39,813 nt of DNA from Acidobacteria bacterium RIFCSPLOWO2_02_FULL_61_28 (GTDB lineage: Bacteria > Acidobacteriota > Terriglobia > 2-12-FULL-54-10). Shown piece by piece: positions 7,100-13,943 of this stretch. The number at the start of each line of letters is the position of its first letter. The stretch's first letter is position 1. A model generated the notes under the pieces. It was given only the letters and a program-made list of their open reading frames with translations. It searched no databases and was not told where the DNA came from. The stretch is from NCBI GenBank assembly GCA_001767035.1, contig MEKR01000142.1:1-39813 (forward strand), in the 5' to 3' direction. The position numbers and the translations under genes are program-made.

Positions 7100-8635
7100 A
7101 TGACGCGGAAAAAAGGGAAACGAACGAAGCGCGAGCGGATTCCCGGGGCAGGCGACGGGTCGCCCGGGAGCGCCGGACAGTTCGAGGAGGGAACCGAAAC
7201 CGTCTCCCCAGAAACTTCGACTTCGGTCGAGACGTTCACATCGGAGCCGGCTGCGGTCGAGCCTGCACCGGAAGCAGGGTTGCCGAGTCCGGTCGCTTTC
7301 CGTGTGGAACACGAAGAGGCCAAGGTGATGCAGGAAGAGCCAGGACAAGACAAAGCAGGCCGCTACCGGGAACCAGAGCCCGCGCAACTCTCCCAGCCGG
7401 CTCCGGAACAGGGTGGGGGGGGGCTTTTCGCGCGGTTATCCCGCTGGTTTCTGGGGCCAAGCCAGCCGCTTGAGATTCCCTCGGAAGCCGCAGCGACTCC
7501 GCCAGCGCCGGCCGCTTCGTTTGAACCATCCCCACCGGCAAGCGCCGCCGTCCCCCAACCCCCCGTCGCTCTTCCTCCGCAGCGAGAGCCGCTGGCCCCG
7601 CCCGCGGAAGCGAAGTGGGCTTCTCCTCGCCAGCGTCCCGAAACTACCGGAGCAGCTCGTGTGGACCATCTGCTGGCGGTCCTGACGCTGGAACGGGTCC
7701 TGCCGGAACTGGACGCCGCGCGGCGGGAGATGGAGGAGATGAAGATCGGCTCCAACCACCGCATTCGGCAACTCGAAGCCGAACGCGATCAGGTCCGGGC
7801 GGAAGCCGAAAAGGTCCGCGCCGAGAAATCGGGATCCGACTCCCGCACCGGGACGCTCCGGACCGCTCTGGACGATCTGGAACGTCAGGCTCGCGAAGCG
7901 CAGGACACGGCCGCGGAGCGCATCCGGCAACTCGAGGTCGAACGAGATCAACGCCGCTCGGAAGCGGAAGCCTCCCGGGCGGAGCAGCATGATCTTCGCC
8001 TCCACATCCGCCAATTGGAGGCCCAACTCGAAATCAACCAGGCCGCCCGCCCGGTGGAAGAATGGGCCGCGCTCGAATCACGCATTCAAACCCTCGAAGA
8101 GGAATTGGCAGCGGCCCAACATCGCGGCCGGCAGCAGCGAGAGGCCGTCGAGGTGGAATTGGACGCAGCCCGCGAGCGGGTCCAGCAGGAAAAGGAATCG
8201 TTGGAGGCGCGCCTTCGGCAGAGCGAAACGGAACGGAAGGATTTGGCAGCAAGTCTGGCCGCGAAAGAGGAAGCATTGCGCGGCTCCTCCCGACCAGCCG
8301 AAATCGCGCACTCGCGAGTCCAAGAACTCGAGGCGGAACTGGCGGAGTGGAAAGCCCGTGCCGAAGCAGCCCCGTCGCGCCAAGAACCCCTGCCTGCCTC
8401 GCAGGAAGCCGCTCCTGCTCCGGTGGCAGCAGACGAAGGCCGGCTGGCGGACTTGTATCAGCAGAGCATGTCGCGCCTGACGGTGATTCTGGCCTGCGCC
8501 GACCTGCTGGCCATGAATCCGCGCATGGATGCTTCGTCCCGCGAAACTGCGCAAGCAATTCGCGACCAAGGGAAGCTGCTCGCAGACATCATCAAGACTT
8601 TCACCCTGCCCCCAGACACTCGGAAGGCTGAGTAA
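7100..8635 (+). CDS. Coiled-coil protein with C-terminal HisKA-like helical hairpin
   Basis: 511 residues from ATG 7100. The N-terminus MTRKKGKRTKRER is very basic, with no signal peptide. Residues about 20-185 are low-complexity, rich in Pro, Ala, Glu and Ser. Residues about 190-430 are a long heptad-rich coiled coil (repeats such as IRQLE.ERDQ.R.EAE). The last 60 residues, with LTVILACADLLA and then QAIRDQGKLLADIIKTF, resemble the two-helix dimerisation hairpin of sensor histidine kinases (L..ILG.AELL ... I...G..L..LI), but the phospho-accepting histidine is absent and no ATPase domain follows. It may be a scaffold or partner for a kinase, or a structural filament-like protein. Function unknown; it sits alone between the transferase operon and convergent fabG. 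Confidence 0.7.
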   Translation: MTRKKGKRTKRERIPGAGDGSPGSAGQFEEGTETVSPETSTSVETFTSEPAAVEPAPEAGLPSPVAFRVEHEEAKVMQEEPGQDKAGRYREPEPAQLSQPAPEQGGGGLFARLSRWFLGPSQPLEIPSEAAATPPAPAASFEPSPPASAAVPQPPVALPPQREPLAPPAEAKWASPRQRPETTGAARVDHLLAVLTLERVLPELDAARREMEEMKIGSNHRIRQLEAERDQVRAEAEKVRAEKSGSDSRTGTLRTALDDLERQAREAQDTAAERIRQLEVERDQRRSEAEASRAEQHDLRLHIRQLEAQLEINQAARPVEEWAALESRIQTLEEELAAAQHRGRQQREAVEVELDAARERVQQEKESLEARLRQSETERKDLAASLAAKEEALRGSSRPAEIAHSRVQELEAELAEWKARAEAAPSRQEPLPASQEAAPAPVAADEGRLADLYQQSMSRLTVILACADLLAMNPRMDASSRETAQAIRDQGKLLADIIKTFTLPPDTRKAE

Positions 8636-8639
8636 GTCT

Positions 8640-8666
8640 TTCCCGAATTTATCATTTTTTCGGGAA
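8640..8666. terminator. Hairpin between convergent genes
   Basis: TTCCCGAA (8640-8647) and TTCGGGAA (8659-8666) form a perfect 8 bp stem with an 11-base T-rich loop. It lies between the stop codons of the coiled-coil gene and fabG, so it could end transcription from both sides. There is no run of T after the stem, hence modest confidence. Confidence 0.4.
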
Positions 8667-8711
8667 CCGATTGTAACCCGGTATCCACAGGGGAGCGTCC
8701 ATCGGCGGGAC

Positions 8712-9455
8712 CTACATGTAGAGGCCCCCGTTGACGTGCAAGACGTGGCCGGTGATATAACCCGCTTCCTCCGAAGCCAAAAATTTTACAGCGTGAGCCA
8801 CATCCAGAACCTGCCCCAGGCGTCCCAGCGGGATGCGCGAAGCCAATTTCTCCCGCGCCTCCGGGGTCATGCCGGCGGTCATGGCCGTTTCGATAAAGCC
8901 CGGGGCGACGGCATTGACGGTGATGTTGCGGGAAGCGATCTCTTGAGCCACGGCTCGCGTCAAGCCGATGAGACCGGCCTTCGAGGCCACGTAATTGGCT
9001 TGGCCGGCGTTTCCCAGCAGCGCCACCACGGAAGTAATATTGATGATCCTGCCATAGCGGCGGCGCACCATGCCGGGCAGGACTTGCTGGATGCAAAGAT
9101 ACGCAGCCGTCAAATTCGTATTGAGCACCTCGTCCCAGGCTTGACGCTTCATGCGCATCACCAGGCCGTCGTGCGTCACCCCCGCGTTATTAACCAGGAT
9201 GTCAATCTTGCCGAACTGGTCGAGCGCCCGCCGGAAGGCTTCCTGAATCTGCTCCTCGCGGGTCACGTCCATCGCCAGGGCCAGCGCGGCGCCGGGTCGC
9301 TGTAGATTGATCTCTTCGGCGAGACGCTGGAGATTTTCGAGGTTGCGGCTCGCCAGGACGACACTGGCCCCGGCCCCGGCCAGCACTCGGGCGCACGCTT
9401 CTCCGATGCCCTGCGAGGCGCCGGTCACGAAAGCGACTTGTTCTTTCCACGGCAT
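8712..9455 (-). CDS. fabG: 3-oxoacyl-[acyl-carrier-protein] reductase FabG
   Basis: Reduces 3-oxoacyl-ACP to 3-hydroxyacyl-ACP with NADPH in the fatty-acid elongation cycle. The 247-residue length is typical. The Rossmann motif VTGASQGIGEACA is at about residues 10-22, DILVNNAGVTHDG follows, the catalytic Ser is in INITSVVA and the YxxxK pair is in QANYVASKAG. VNAVAPGFIETAMT follows, and the protein ends ITGHVLHVNGGLYM. It is the last gene of the minus-strand fab cluster and is separated from fabD by a toxin-antitoxin pair. acpP, which often follows fabG, is absent; a convergent gene lies downstream instead. Confidence 0.96.
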   Translation of the reverse strand: MPWKEQVAFVTGASQGIGEACARVLAGAGASVVLASRNLENLQRLAEEINLQRPGAALALAMDVTREEQIQEAFRRALDQFGKIDILVNNAGVTHDGLVMRMKRQAWDEVLNTNLTAAYLCIQQVLPGMVRRRYGRIINITSVVALLGNAGQANYVASKAGLIGLTRAVAQEIASRNITVNAVAPGFIETAMTAGMTPEAREKLASRIPLGRLGQVLDVAHAVKFLASEEAGYITGHVLHVNGGLYM

Positions 9456-9503
9456 TGTATGAGTTTCCTAGGCCGCTCGGGATTCCCGACTCAGACCGCC
9501 CCA

Positions 9504-9818
9504 TCACAGTGCAAGCCATCTACGAAGCGCTGCTTCGACAGGGGACAACTGATCCGCAGCCAGACTCCCAATTTTCCGCACCAACTTTGCATGGGGAATT
9601 GTCACGAGGCTCTGGACGTCAAACACACCCGCTCGAAGAAATCCGACGTTGATAGGGACTTCAAACCGAGAGCCACGGGCGCTCGTGGTGAGCGGGACAA
9701 CGGTGGCGAGGGCGCGATCCTCGCCGAGCGCTGGAATGCGTACCACCAGGCATGGTCTTACTTTGGCAGCGAATCCCAGGTCCGTTATCCACACTTCCCC
9801 CCGACGCGGTTCAGCCAT
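9504..9818 (-). CDS. MazF/PemK-type toxin (type II toxin-antitoxin endoribonuclease)
   Basis: 104 residues with the PemK/MazF signature: RRGEVWITDLG near the N-terminus, then the conserved KVRPCLVVR, the PLTTSAR strand and the C-terminal LVRKIGSLAADQLSPVEAAL, which matches the 'K..G.L....L..V...L' end of the family. These proteins cleave mRNA at short sequence motifs and stop translation when not bound by antitoxin. The ATG at 9818 overlaps the end of the antitoxin gene by 8 bases, the usual coupled layout. It is placed between fabD and fabG on the same strand, 48 bases before fabG. Cleavage specificity cannot be read from sequence. Confidence 0.9.
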   Translation of the reverse strand: MAEPRRGEVWITDLGFAAKVRPCLVVRIPALGEDRALATVVPLTTSARGSRFEVPINVGFLRAGVFDVQSLVTIPHAKLVRKIGSLAADQLSPVEAALRRWLAL

Positions 9819-10002
9819 GTTGGGACTCGCGCTGGTCGAGTTCCAGGAAAATGTTATCGGCGGCCTCCACGAGCGCTTCGTCTTCCAACGGCGGGAGGTT
9901 GAGATGAACGGAACGCCGCAGGATTTCTAGCGCCGCTTCGCGCTTGGCTTCATCGGGCAACCGCTCGAAGGATTCCAGAAGACTTTCTACTGACTTGTTC
10001 AT
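9811..10002 (-). CDS. Antitoxin partner of the MazF/PemK-type toxin
   Basis: 63 residues from ATG 10002 (a TTG three codons upstream, at 10011, is possible but less likely). MNKSVESLLESFERLPD-type text is followed by a helical EAKREAALEILRRS segment and an acidic, proline-containing tail (LPPLEDEALVEAAD, IFLELDQRE). The second half looks like the flexible toxin-wrapping part of antitoxins; no clear DNA-binding fold is visible at this length. A perfect -10 box lies about 20 bases upstream. The assignment rests mainly on its overlap with the toxin gene and on its size and charge. Confidence 0.8.
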   Translation of the reverse strand: MNKSVESLLESFERLPDEAKREAALEILRRSVHLNLPPLEDEALVEAADNIFLELDQRESQHG

Positions 10003-10022
10003 ATCGCGCAATCACCGCTTTC

Positions 10023-10028
10023 ATTATA
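10023..10028 (-). promoter_or_regulatory. -10 box of the toxin-antitoxin operon
   Basis: Read on the minus strand, TATAAT lies 21 bases before the antitoxin ATG (10002), so the leader is about 14 bases. No convincing -35 is seen at 16-18 bp. It gives the toxin-antitoxin pair, and possibly fabG, a promoter inside the fab cluster. Confidence 0.5.
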
Positions 10029-10051
10029 CCTTTGTTGAGCGGGGCGGGCGT

Positions 10052-11011
10052 TTACAAGGATGCCGCCTGGCTCGGGAGTCCCCGCAGGGCCGCCAGAGCC
10101 TTCTCCAAGCTCTTGTTGTCCTCGACGTTGACCACCGGGACTGCGGGGTCAATTTGGCGCATCATGCCGGCCAGCACCCGTCCCGGTCCCACTTCCACAA
10201 AACATTCCGCCCCCAGCGAACGGAGCCGCCGGATGCTCTGCTCCCACAGCACGGGAGCGCAAATCTGGTCAATCAATCCGCGCCGCGCGTCCGGCCCCCA
10301 GCGGACTTCTTCCGCGCGCGCGTTGTTCACCAGAGGAAATTGCAAATCCTGAAACCGCAGGGCTTCCAGCTCCGGGGTCAACCGTTGCTGCGCCGGGCGC
10401 ATCAACGAACAATGAAACGGAGCACTGACCGGCAAGGGCAAGGCGCGCTTGGCTCCCGCCGCTGTCGCTCGTTCCATCACGCGCCGGACCGCGCCGATAT
10501 GCCCGGCAACCACAATCTGGGCCGGCGTGTTGATATTGGCGGGAGCGACCACTTCCCCTTCGGCCGCCGCCTGGCACAACTGCTCCACGCGGTCCAAGCT
10601 GATCCCGAGCAAGGCGGCCATTCCGCCGGTTCCGACCGGAACAGCTTCCTGCATGTATTGCCCGCGATGCCGGACAATCCGCAACGCCTCGGCGAAGCCG
10701 ATCGAGCCTGCGGCCACCAGCGCCGAATGCTCTCCCAGACTGTGGCCCGCCACAAACGAGGGCGATATCCCCTGCTGCGCGAGCACTCGATACGCCGCAA
10801 CGGAACAGGCCAGAACCGCCGGCTGGGTATTGGCCGTGAGTTGCAGTTCCTCGGCGGGTCCTTCAAAACATAGGCGGGAGAGCGAGAATCCCAGCGCCTC
10901 GTCGGCCTCTTCGAGCGTCTGGCGGGCGAACGCGAAATGCTCGCACAAGTCGCGGCCCATGCCCGGCTGCTGCGAGCCTTGTCCTGGAAAGAGAAATGCA
11001 AGTTGGGTCAT
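10052..11011 (-). CDS. fabD: Malonyl-CoA:ACP transacylase FabD
   Basis: Moves the malonyl group from CoA to acyl carrier protein, supplying extender units for fatty-acid synthesis. The 319-residue product starts at ATG 11011 (MTQLAFLFPGQGSQ); a GTG at 11026 would add five residues. The oxyanion motif GQGSQQPGMG lies near residue 10, the nucleophilic serine is in GHSLGEHSALVAAG and the catalytic histidine is in SAPFHCSLM. FVEVGPGRVLAGMM near the C-terminus is also typical. Its ribosome site is weak. Its upstream neighbour is a plsX remnant ending 20 bases before, which suggests that fabD was once translated in step with an intact plsX. Confidence 0.96.
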   Translation of the reverse strand: MTQLAFLFPGQGSQQPGMGRDLCEHFAFARQTLEEADEALGFSLSRLCFEGPAEELQLTANTQPAVLACSVAAYRVLAQQGISPSFVAGHSLGEHSALVAAGSIGFAEALRIVRHRGQYMQEAVPVGTGGMAALLGISLDRVEQLCQAAAEGEVVAPANINTPAQIVVAGHIGAVRRVMERATAAGAKRALPLPVSAPFHCSLMRPAQQRLTPELEALRFQDLQFPLVNNARAEEVRWGPDARRGLIDQICAPVLWEQSIRRLRSLGAECFVEVGPGRVLAGMMRQIDPAVPVVNVEDNKSLEKALAALRGLPSQAASL

Positions 11012-11031
11012 GAGGGTCGGATGCACAACCG

Positions 11032-11160
11032 TTAGCGGACGCTCCCGTCCGAAGAGGTCACTAACTTCTCCGCTGCCAAGACCGCACCATTGACTTCACA
11101 GCGAGCCGCAGGGTCGTCTCCCATGGCATCCACGGCAATCGTGATCGGAACACTGGGCAT
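11032..11160 (-). pseudogene. plsX: N-terminal remnant of plsX (phosphate acyltransferase)
   Basis: Reading the minus strand from ATG 11160 gives 42 residues. The first 32 (VPITIAVDAMGDDPA, then EVNGAVLAAEK) match the well-known PlsX start 'I.IAVDAMGGD.AP..EV.GA..AA'. The next ten residues (LVTSSDGSVR) do not continue the family and a stop follows at 11032-11034. Full PlsX proteins are about 330-350 residues, so roughly nine tenths are missing. The position, 59 bases after rpmF and just before fabD, is the normal place of plsX in rpmF-plsX-fab clusters. An internal deletion is the simplest explanation; an assembly collapse cannot be excluded. PlsX normally makes acyl-phosphate for phospholipid synthesis. 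Confidence 0.75.
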
Positions 11161-11219
11161 GAACCAGAAAGGCGGGTAGTTCGGGCCGCAGGTTTGCTCC
11201 GCGGCCTCGGAAAGACGGG

Positions 11220-11405
11220 CTACTTCGCTTCCTTGACCTCAATCACGCGTCTTCCCGCGTAGTATCCGCACTTCGGACAGGCGCGGTGGGGAAGCTTCTG
11301 TTCGTGGCACTGCCGGCACTCCACCAGACTCGCCGGCGTAAGAAAGTGGTGCGCCCGCCGCTTTCCCTGGCGGGCATGAGAATGTCTGCGTTTCGGGTTT
11401 GCCAT
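11220..11405 (-). CDS. rpmF: Ribosomal protein bL32
   Basis: 61 residues, the usual length. It starts MANPKRRHSHARQGKRRAHH, the canonical basic N-terminus that enters the large ribosomal subunit. A four-cysteine zinc ribbon follows: CRQC then CPKC, spaced by about ten residues. It is the second gene of the yceD-rpmF-fab cluster. It is separated from yceD by 185 bases containing a hairpin element, so read-through from yceD may be reduced. Confidence 0.97.
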   Translation of the reverse strand: MANPKRRHSHARQGKRRAHHFLTPASLVECRQCHEQKLPHRACPKCGYYAGRRVIEVKEAK

Positions 11406-11454
11406 GAATCTCCTTAGACCGTTTTCATCTTTCCTCTATCGCGGATTGGAATTT

Positions 11455-11562
11455 GTCAGGGCATCCCGGCTTGCCGGGATGCCGCAACACGCTCCAACTC
11501 GACGGGCTTTAGCCCCGCCCTCTGCGAAGCTCCTCTCGGCACGCCTGAAGGCGTGCCCTGAC
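11455..11562. repeat. Hairpin element with GTCAGGGCA ... TGCCCTGAC ends (copy 1)
   Basis: The element is bounded by GTCAGGGCA (11455-11463) and its reverse complement TGCCCTGAC (11554-11562). Inside are an 11 bp stem GGCATCCCGGC-TT-GCCGGGATGCC (11460-11483), GGGCT-TT-AGCCC (11504-11515) and GGCACGCCT-GA-AGGCGTGCC (11538-11557). All loops are two bases. It lies between yceD and rpmF. A second copy with the same ends and inner stem is at 39424-39569. Confidence 0.75.
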
Positions 11563-11590
11563 GCTTCCCCAAAGAAGTTGGAAATAGCTT

Positions 11591-12103
11591 CTACCGTTTG
11601 AGGCGAGCCAGGGGCGTCCAGCGCTCATCCGTCCGGGCGGGACCGCAGCCGCATTCCCCCACATTGCGGTTCTGCCCGCACTGCGGACAAAGCCCGGCGC
11701 AATCGGTCCGACAAATGCTCTTCATGGGAAGAGACAAGAGAATCTGCTCGCGCAGCGCCTCTTCTAACAGTAGCCCATCCCCATGATAAAAGCCAATGTC
11801 CAGGTCCTCCCCCTTGATCTCCACCTCTTCGTTGCGGCTGATCGTCTGAATGGGCCGATAAAAGAGGTCGAACTCCACTTCGACCGGGAGGCGGGTGCGT
11901 TCCAGACACCGGGCGCAGGGAACCTCGATGGTCGTCCGCAATGATCCGCGCAGGCGGATTTCCTCCTCCACCAGCTCCGCCCAGCCATGGACCTCCAAGC
12001 GTTCCACCTGCCAGACGTCTTCCCCGAAATCAATCCGGCCCGGCGGAAGCGTTTGATCCAGGGCAATCGGCTGCCGCGCCAGGTCGTGGATATCCAGAAA
12101 CAT
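11591..12103 (-). CDS. yceD: YceD/DUF177 family protein (23S rRNA accumulation factor)
   Basis: 170 residues. The family is known to sit directly upstream of rpmF and to be needed for normal 23S rRNA levels in several bacteria and plastids. Visible marks are an N-terminal beta-rich region, a first cysteine pair in CARCLER and a second cluster CGQNRNVGECGCG preceded by CRTDCAGLCPQC, the DUF177 zinc-like motif. The last residues (RWTPLARLKR) are typical too. A good promoter lies immediately upstream. It heads the minus-strand ribosomal-protein/fatty-acid cluster. Confidence 0.93.
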   Translation of the reverse strand: MFLDIHDLARQPIALDQTLPPGRIDFGEDVWQVERLEVHGWAELVEEEIRLRGSLRTTIEVPCARCLERTRLPVEVEFDLFYRPIQTISRNEEVEIKGEDLDIGFYHGDGLLLEEALREQILLSLPMKSICRTDCAGLCPQCGQNRNVGECGCGPARTDERWTPLARLKR

Positions 12104-12137
12104 GGTCGTTCTCCGAACTCAATCCTCGCCCCATTCC

Positions 12138-12167
12138 ATTATACGGGAGAGTGGCGGGTTGTGTGAA
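12138..12167 (-). promoter_or_regulatory. Sigma-70-type promoter of the yceD-rpmF-fab cluster
   Basis: On the minus strand, TTCACA (12167-12162) and TATAAT (12143-12138) are separated by 18 bp. The -35 matches consensus at five of six bases and the -10 at six of six. The transcript would start near 12131, about 28 bases before the yceD ATG at 12103. Confidence 0.7.
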
Positions 12168-12231
12168 TTTAGAATCCGCATTGTAGTTCCCGGATTCTGC
12201 GGTCCGTGGGTACGACCGAATCCTTGTGCGG

Positions 12232-12240
12232 TGCTATAAT
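12232..12240 (+). promoter_or_regulatory. Extended -10 promoter of small membrane protein gene
   Basis: TGCTATAAT is an extended -10 with a perfect TATAAT at 12235-12240. It lies between a possible GTG at 12206 and ATG 12254, so it supports the ATG as the true start. The leader would be very short (about 7 bases). Confidence 0.55.
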
Positions 12241-12253
12241 CCGGTGTAATCGG

Positions 12254-12730
12254 ATGGACATAAACACTGTCGCGTGGATTGGAGCAATCACAGGAATCAT
12301 AGGCACATTGACAGGCGGATTTGCGCTCGCGTGGGACATTTACAAGTGGCGGAAGAGCAGAATCAATTTGCGGGTCACTGCGCTGCCCAGCCTTCCGAGA
12401 TATGCAGGGTTGAATGCACGGGATGCTGGAAAGTTGTTCATACAAATTACGGTTGCCAACCGTTCCGACAGAAGGACGACGATCATCGGCGTCTACCTCT
12501 GTGGCGCTTCCTCTCTTTGGCAAAGAATCCGAGACCAAGAAGAGTTTTGGTTTTTCCCTAGCCATCTGAATGAAGGTTCTTTGCCAACCACGCTTGAGCC
12601 TGGAGCTATTTGGACTGGTTGTTTCGAGCAAGACAATCGAGCCTTGGAGATTGGACGCGACGGTAGGTTGTATTGCAGGGTGCTTCACTCCGCCTCGGAT
12701 ACACCCCACACCGAGCGGATCAGACTCTAA
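12254..12730 (+). CDS. Small membrane-anchored protein of unknown function
   Basis: 158 residues from ATG 12254. One hydrophobic segment (VAWIGAITGIIGTLTGGFALAW, residues 6-27; glycine-rich) is followed at once by IYKWRKSR, giving an N-terminal anchor with the rest probably in the cytoplasm. The soluble part has an FIQITVANRSDRRTTI strand pair and a GAIWTGCFEQD loop, a beta-sandwich-like pattern seen in many unnamed small proteins. No catalytic motif was found. Its stop codon overlaps the end of the convergent dGTPase gene by 4 bases. It is less GC-rich than its neighbours and has a private promoter, which may mean recent gain. Function unknown. Confidence 0.65.
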   Translation: MDINTVAWIGAITGIIGTLTGGFALAWDIYKWRKSRINLRVTALPSLPRYAGLNARDAGKLFIQITVANRSDRRTTIIGVYLCGASSLWQRIRDQEEFWFFPSHLNEGSLPTTLEPGAIWTGCFEQDNRALEIGRDGRLYCRVLHSASDTPHTERIRL

Positions 12731-13872
12731 CCGCTGTTCCCGGAGTCAAGGGCGGGTTGGGTCGCCCCCAACAATTCCTGGTGGAGCCTTTGGACGTAGT
12801 GGTCGGTCATCCCGGCAATATAATCGCAAATGACGCGATGGCGCAATCCTTGCCGGGCCTGTTCGGCGTACCACGGCGGCAACTTCTCCGGGTGATCCAA
12901 ATAAAACTGGAACAAGCGCTCGACCACCTGAGCGCCTTGTTCCTTCTCGGGAACAAGGGCCGGATGGGAGTAGAGGTTGCGGTGGAGGAATTCGCGGATG
13001 ATCCGGTTCTGGGGCTTTGCCTCCGGGCTAAATCCGATGAGCCGGTGCGGGTGTTGGCGCACTTGCTCCACGCTGCTCACGCCGCTCTGCTCGATTTGCG
13101 CCAGCGAGTTCTCCAGCAGGTCCGTCACCAGGCGGTCGAAGAGCCGCTTCAGTGTTTCGTTGAACTGGAGCTTGGGAACGGCGTTCGGATAACGGCGCTC
13201 CACCTCGTCATGGAACTCTCGAAACGGCGATAATTCCTCCCGCAACGTCCCCAGGTCGAAGAGCTTGGCCTCGAACCCATCGTCCAAGTCGGCGGTATCG
13301 TAGGCGATTTCATCGGTCAGATCAATGAGCTGCGCCTCGAGCGGCGGCCGCTGCTCGAGCAGGTATTCCGCCAACTCGGGGTGGTCGCCGGGCGAGTAGT
13401 CCCGCGAATGCTTGACAATGCCCTCCCGAACCTCAAAGGTGAGATTCAATCCCGGAAAGTCGGCGTAACGCTGCTCGAAGGACTCCACGATCCGCAGCGC
13501 GTGCAAATTGTGGTCAAACCGGTCGCCGAAGCTCTGCATGATCTGGTTCAGGCATTTCTCGCCCGAATGGCCGAACGGAGGGTGGCCGATGTCATGGACC
13601 AGAGCCAGGGCCTCGACCAAATCCACGTTCAGTCCCATCAGCCCGGCGACCGTGCGCGAGATCTGGGCGACCTCAATCGTATGGGTCAGCCGGTTGCGGA
13701 AATGATCGGAGAAGCGCGTCGTGAAGACTTGCGTCTTGTCTTCCAGCCGCCGAAAGGCCCGGGAATGGAGAATGCGGTCGCGGTCCCGCTGGTAATCGTT
13801 GCGATAGCGGTGCAAGGGTTCCGGGAACCGGCGTCCCCGACTCTGTTCCGGCCTGAGGGCAAATTCGCGCAT
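12727..13872 (-). CDS. dgt: Deoxyguanosinetriphosphate triphosphohydrolase-like HD protein
   Basis: 381 residues. Hydrolyses dNTPs, typically dGTP, to the nucleoside and triphosphate, adjusting dNTP pools. The family text SRAFRRLEDKTQVF is at about 37-50, the first HD-domain histidine is H64 (RLTHTIEVAQ) and the central pair H93-D94 lies in LVHDIGHPPFGHSGE. The last metal aspartate is in LTDEIAYDTADLDDG. It lacks the extra insertions of the long Enterobacterial Dgt and matches the shorter, regulated class, whose nucleotide preference varies. It follows the TPR membrane gene by about 70 bases and is likely co-transcribed with it. Confidence 0.93.
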   Translation of the reverse strand: MREFALRPEQSRGRRFPEPLHRYRNDYQRDRDRILHSRAFRRLEDKTQVFTTRFSDHFRNRLTHTIEVAQISRTVAGLMGLNVDLVEALALVHDIGHPPFGHSGEKCLNQIMQSFGDRFDHNLHALRIVESFEQRYADFPGLNLTFEVREGIVKHSRDYSPGDHPELAEYLLEQRPPLEAQLIDLTDEIAYDTADLDDGFEAKLFDLGTLREELSPFREFHDEVERRYPNAVPKLQFNETLKRLFDRLVTDLLENSLAQIEQSGVSSVEQVRQHPHRLIGFSPEAKPQNRIIREFLHRNLYSHPALVPEKEQGAQVVERLFQFYLDHPEKLPPWYAEQARQGLRHRVICDYIAGMTDHYVQRLHQELLGATQPALDSGNSG

Positions 13873-13943
13873 GACAAGGAATGAACGGGAGAGGACGGAT
13901 GAATCTCGAACGGTGTCCCTCCCCCTGGGTCTGGCCGGGCGGG

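Noticed and set aside
5692-7353. Long minus-strand open frame (about 550 codons) opposite the GT4 gene
   Set aside because: It is the antisense of a well-recognised glycosyltransferase in GC-rich DNA. Its product shows no family motif and the plus-strand frame has all of them.
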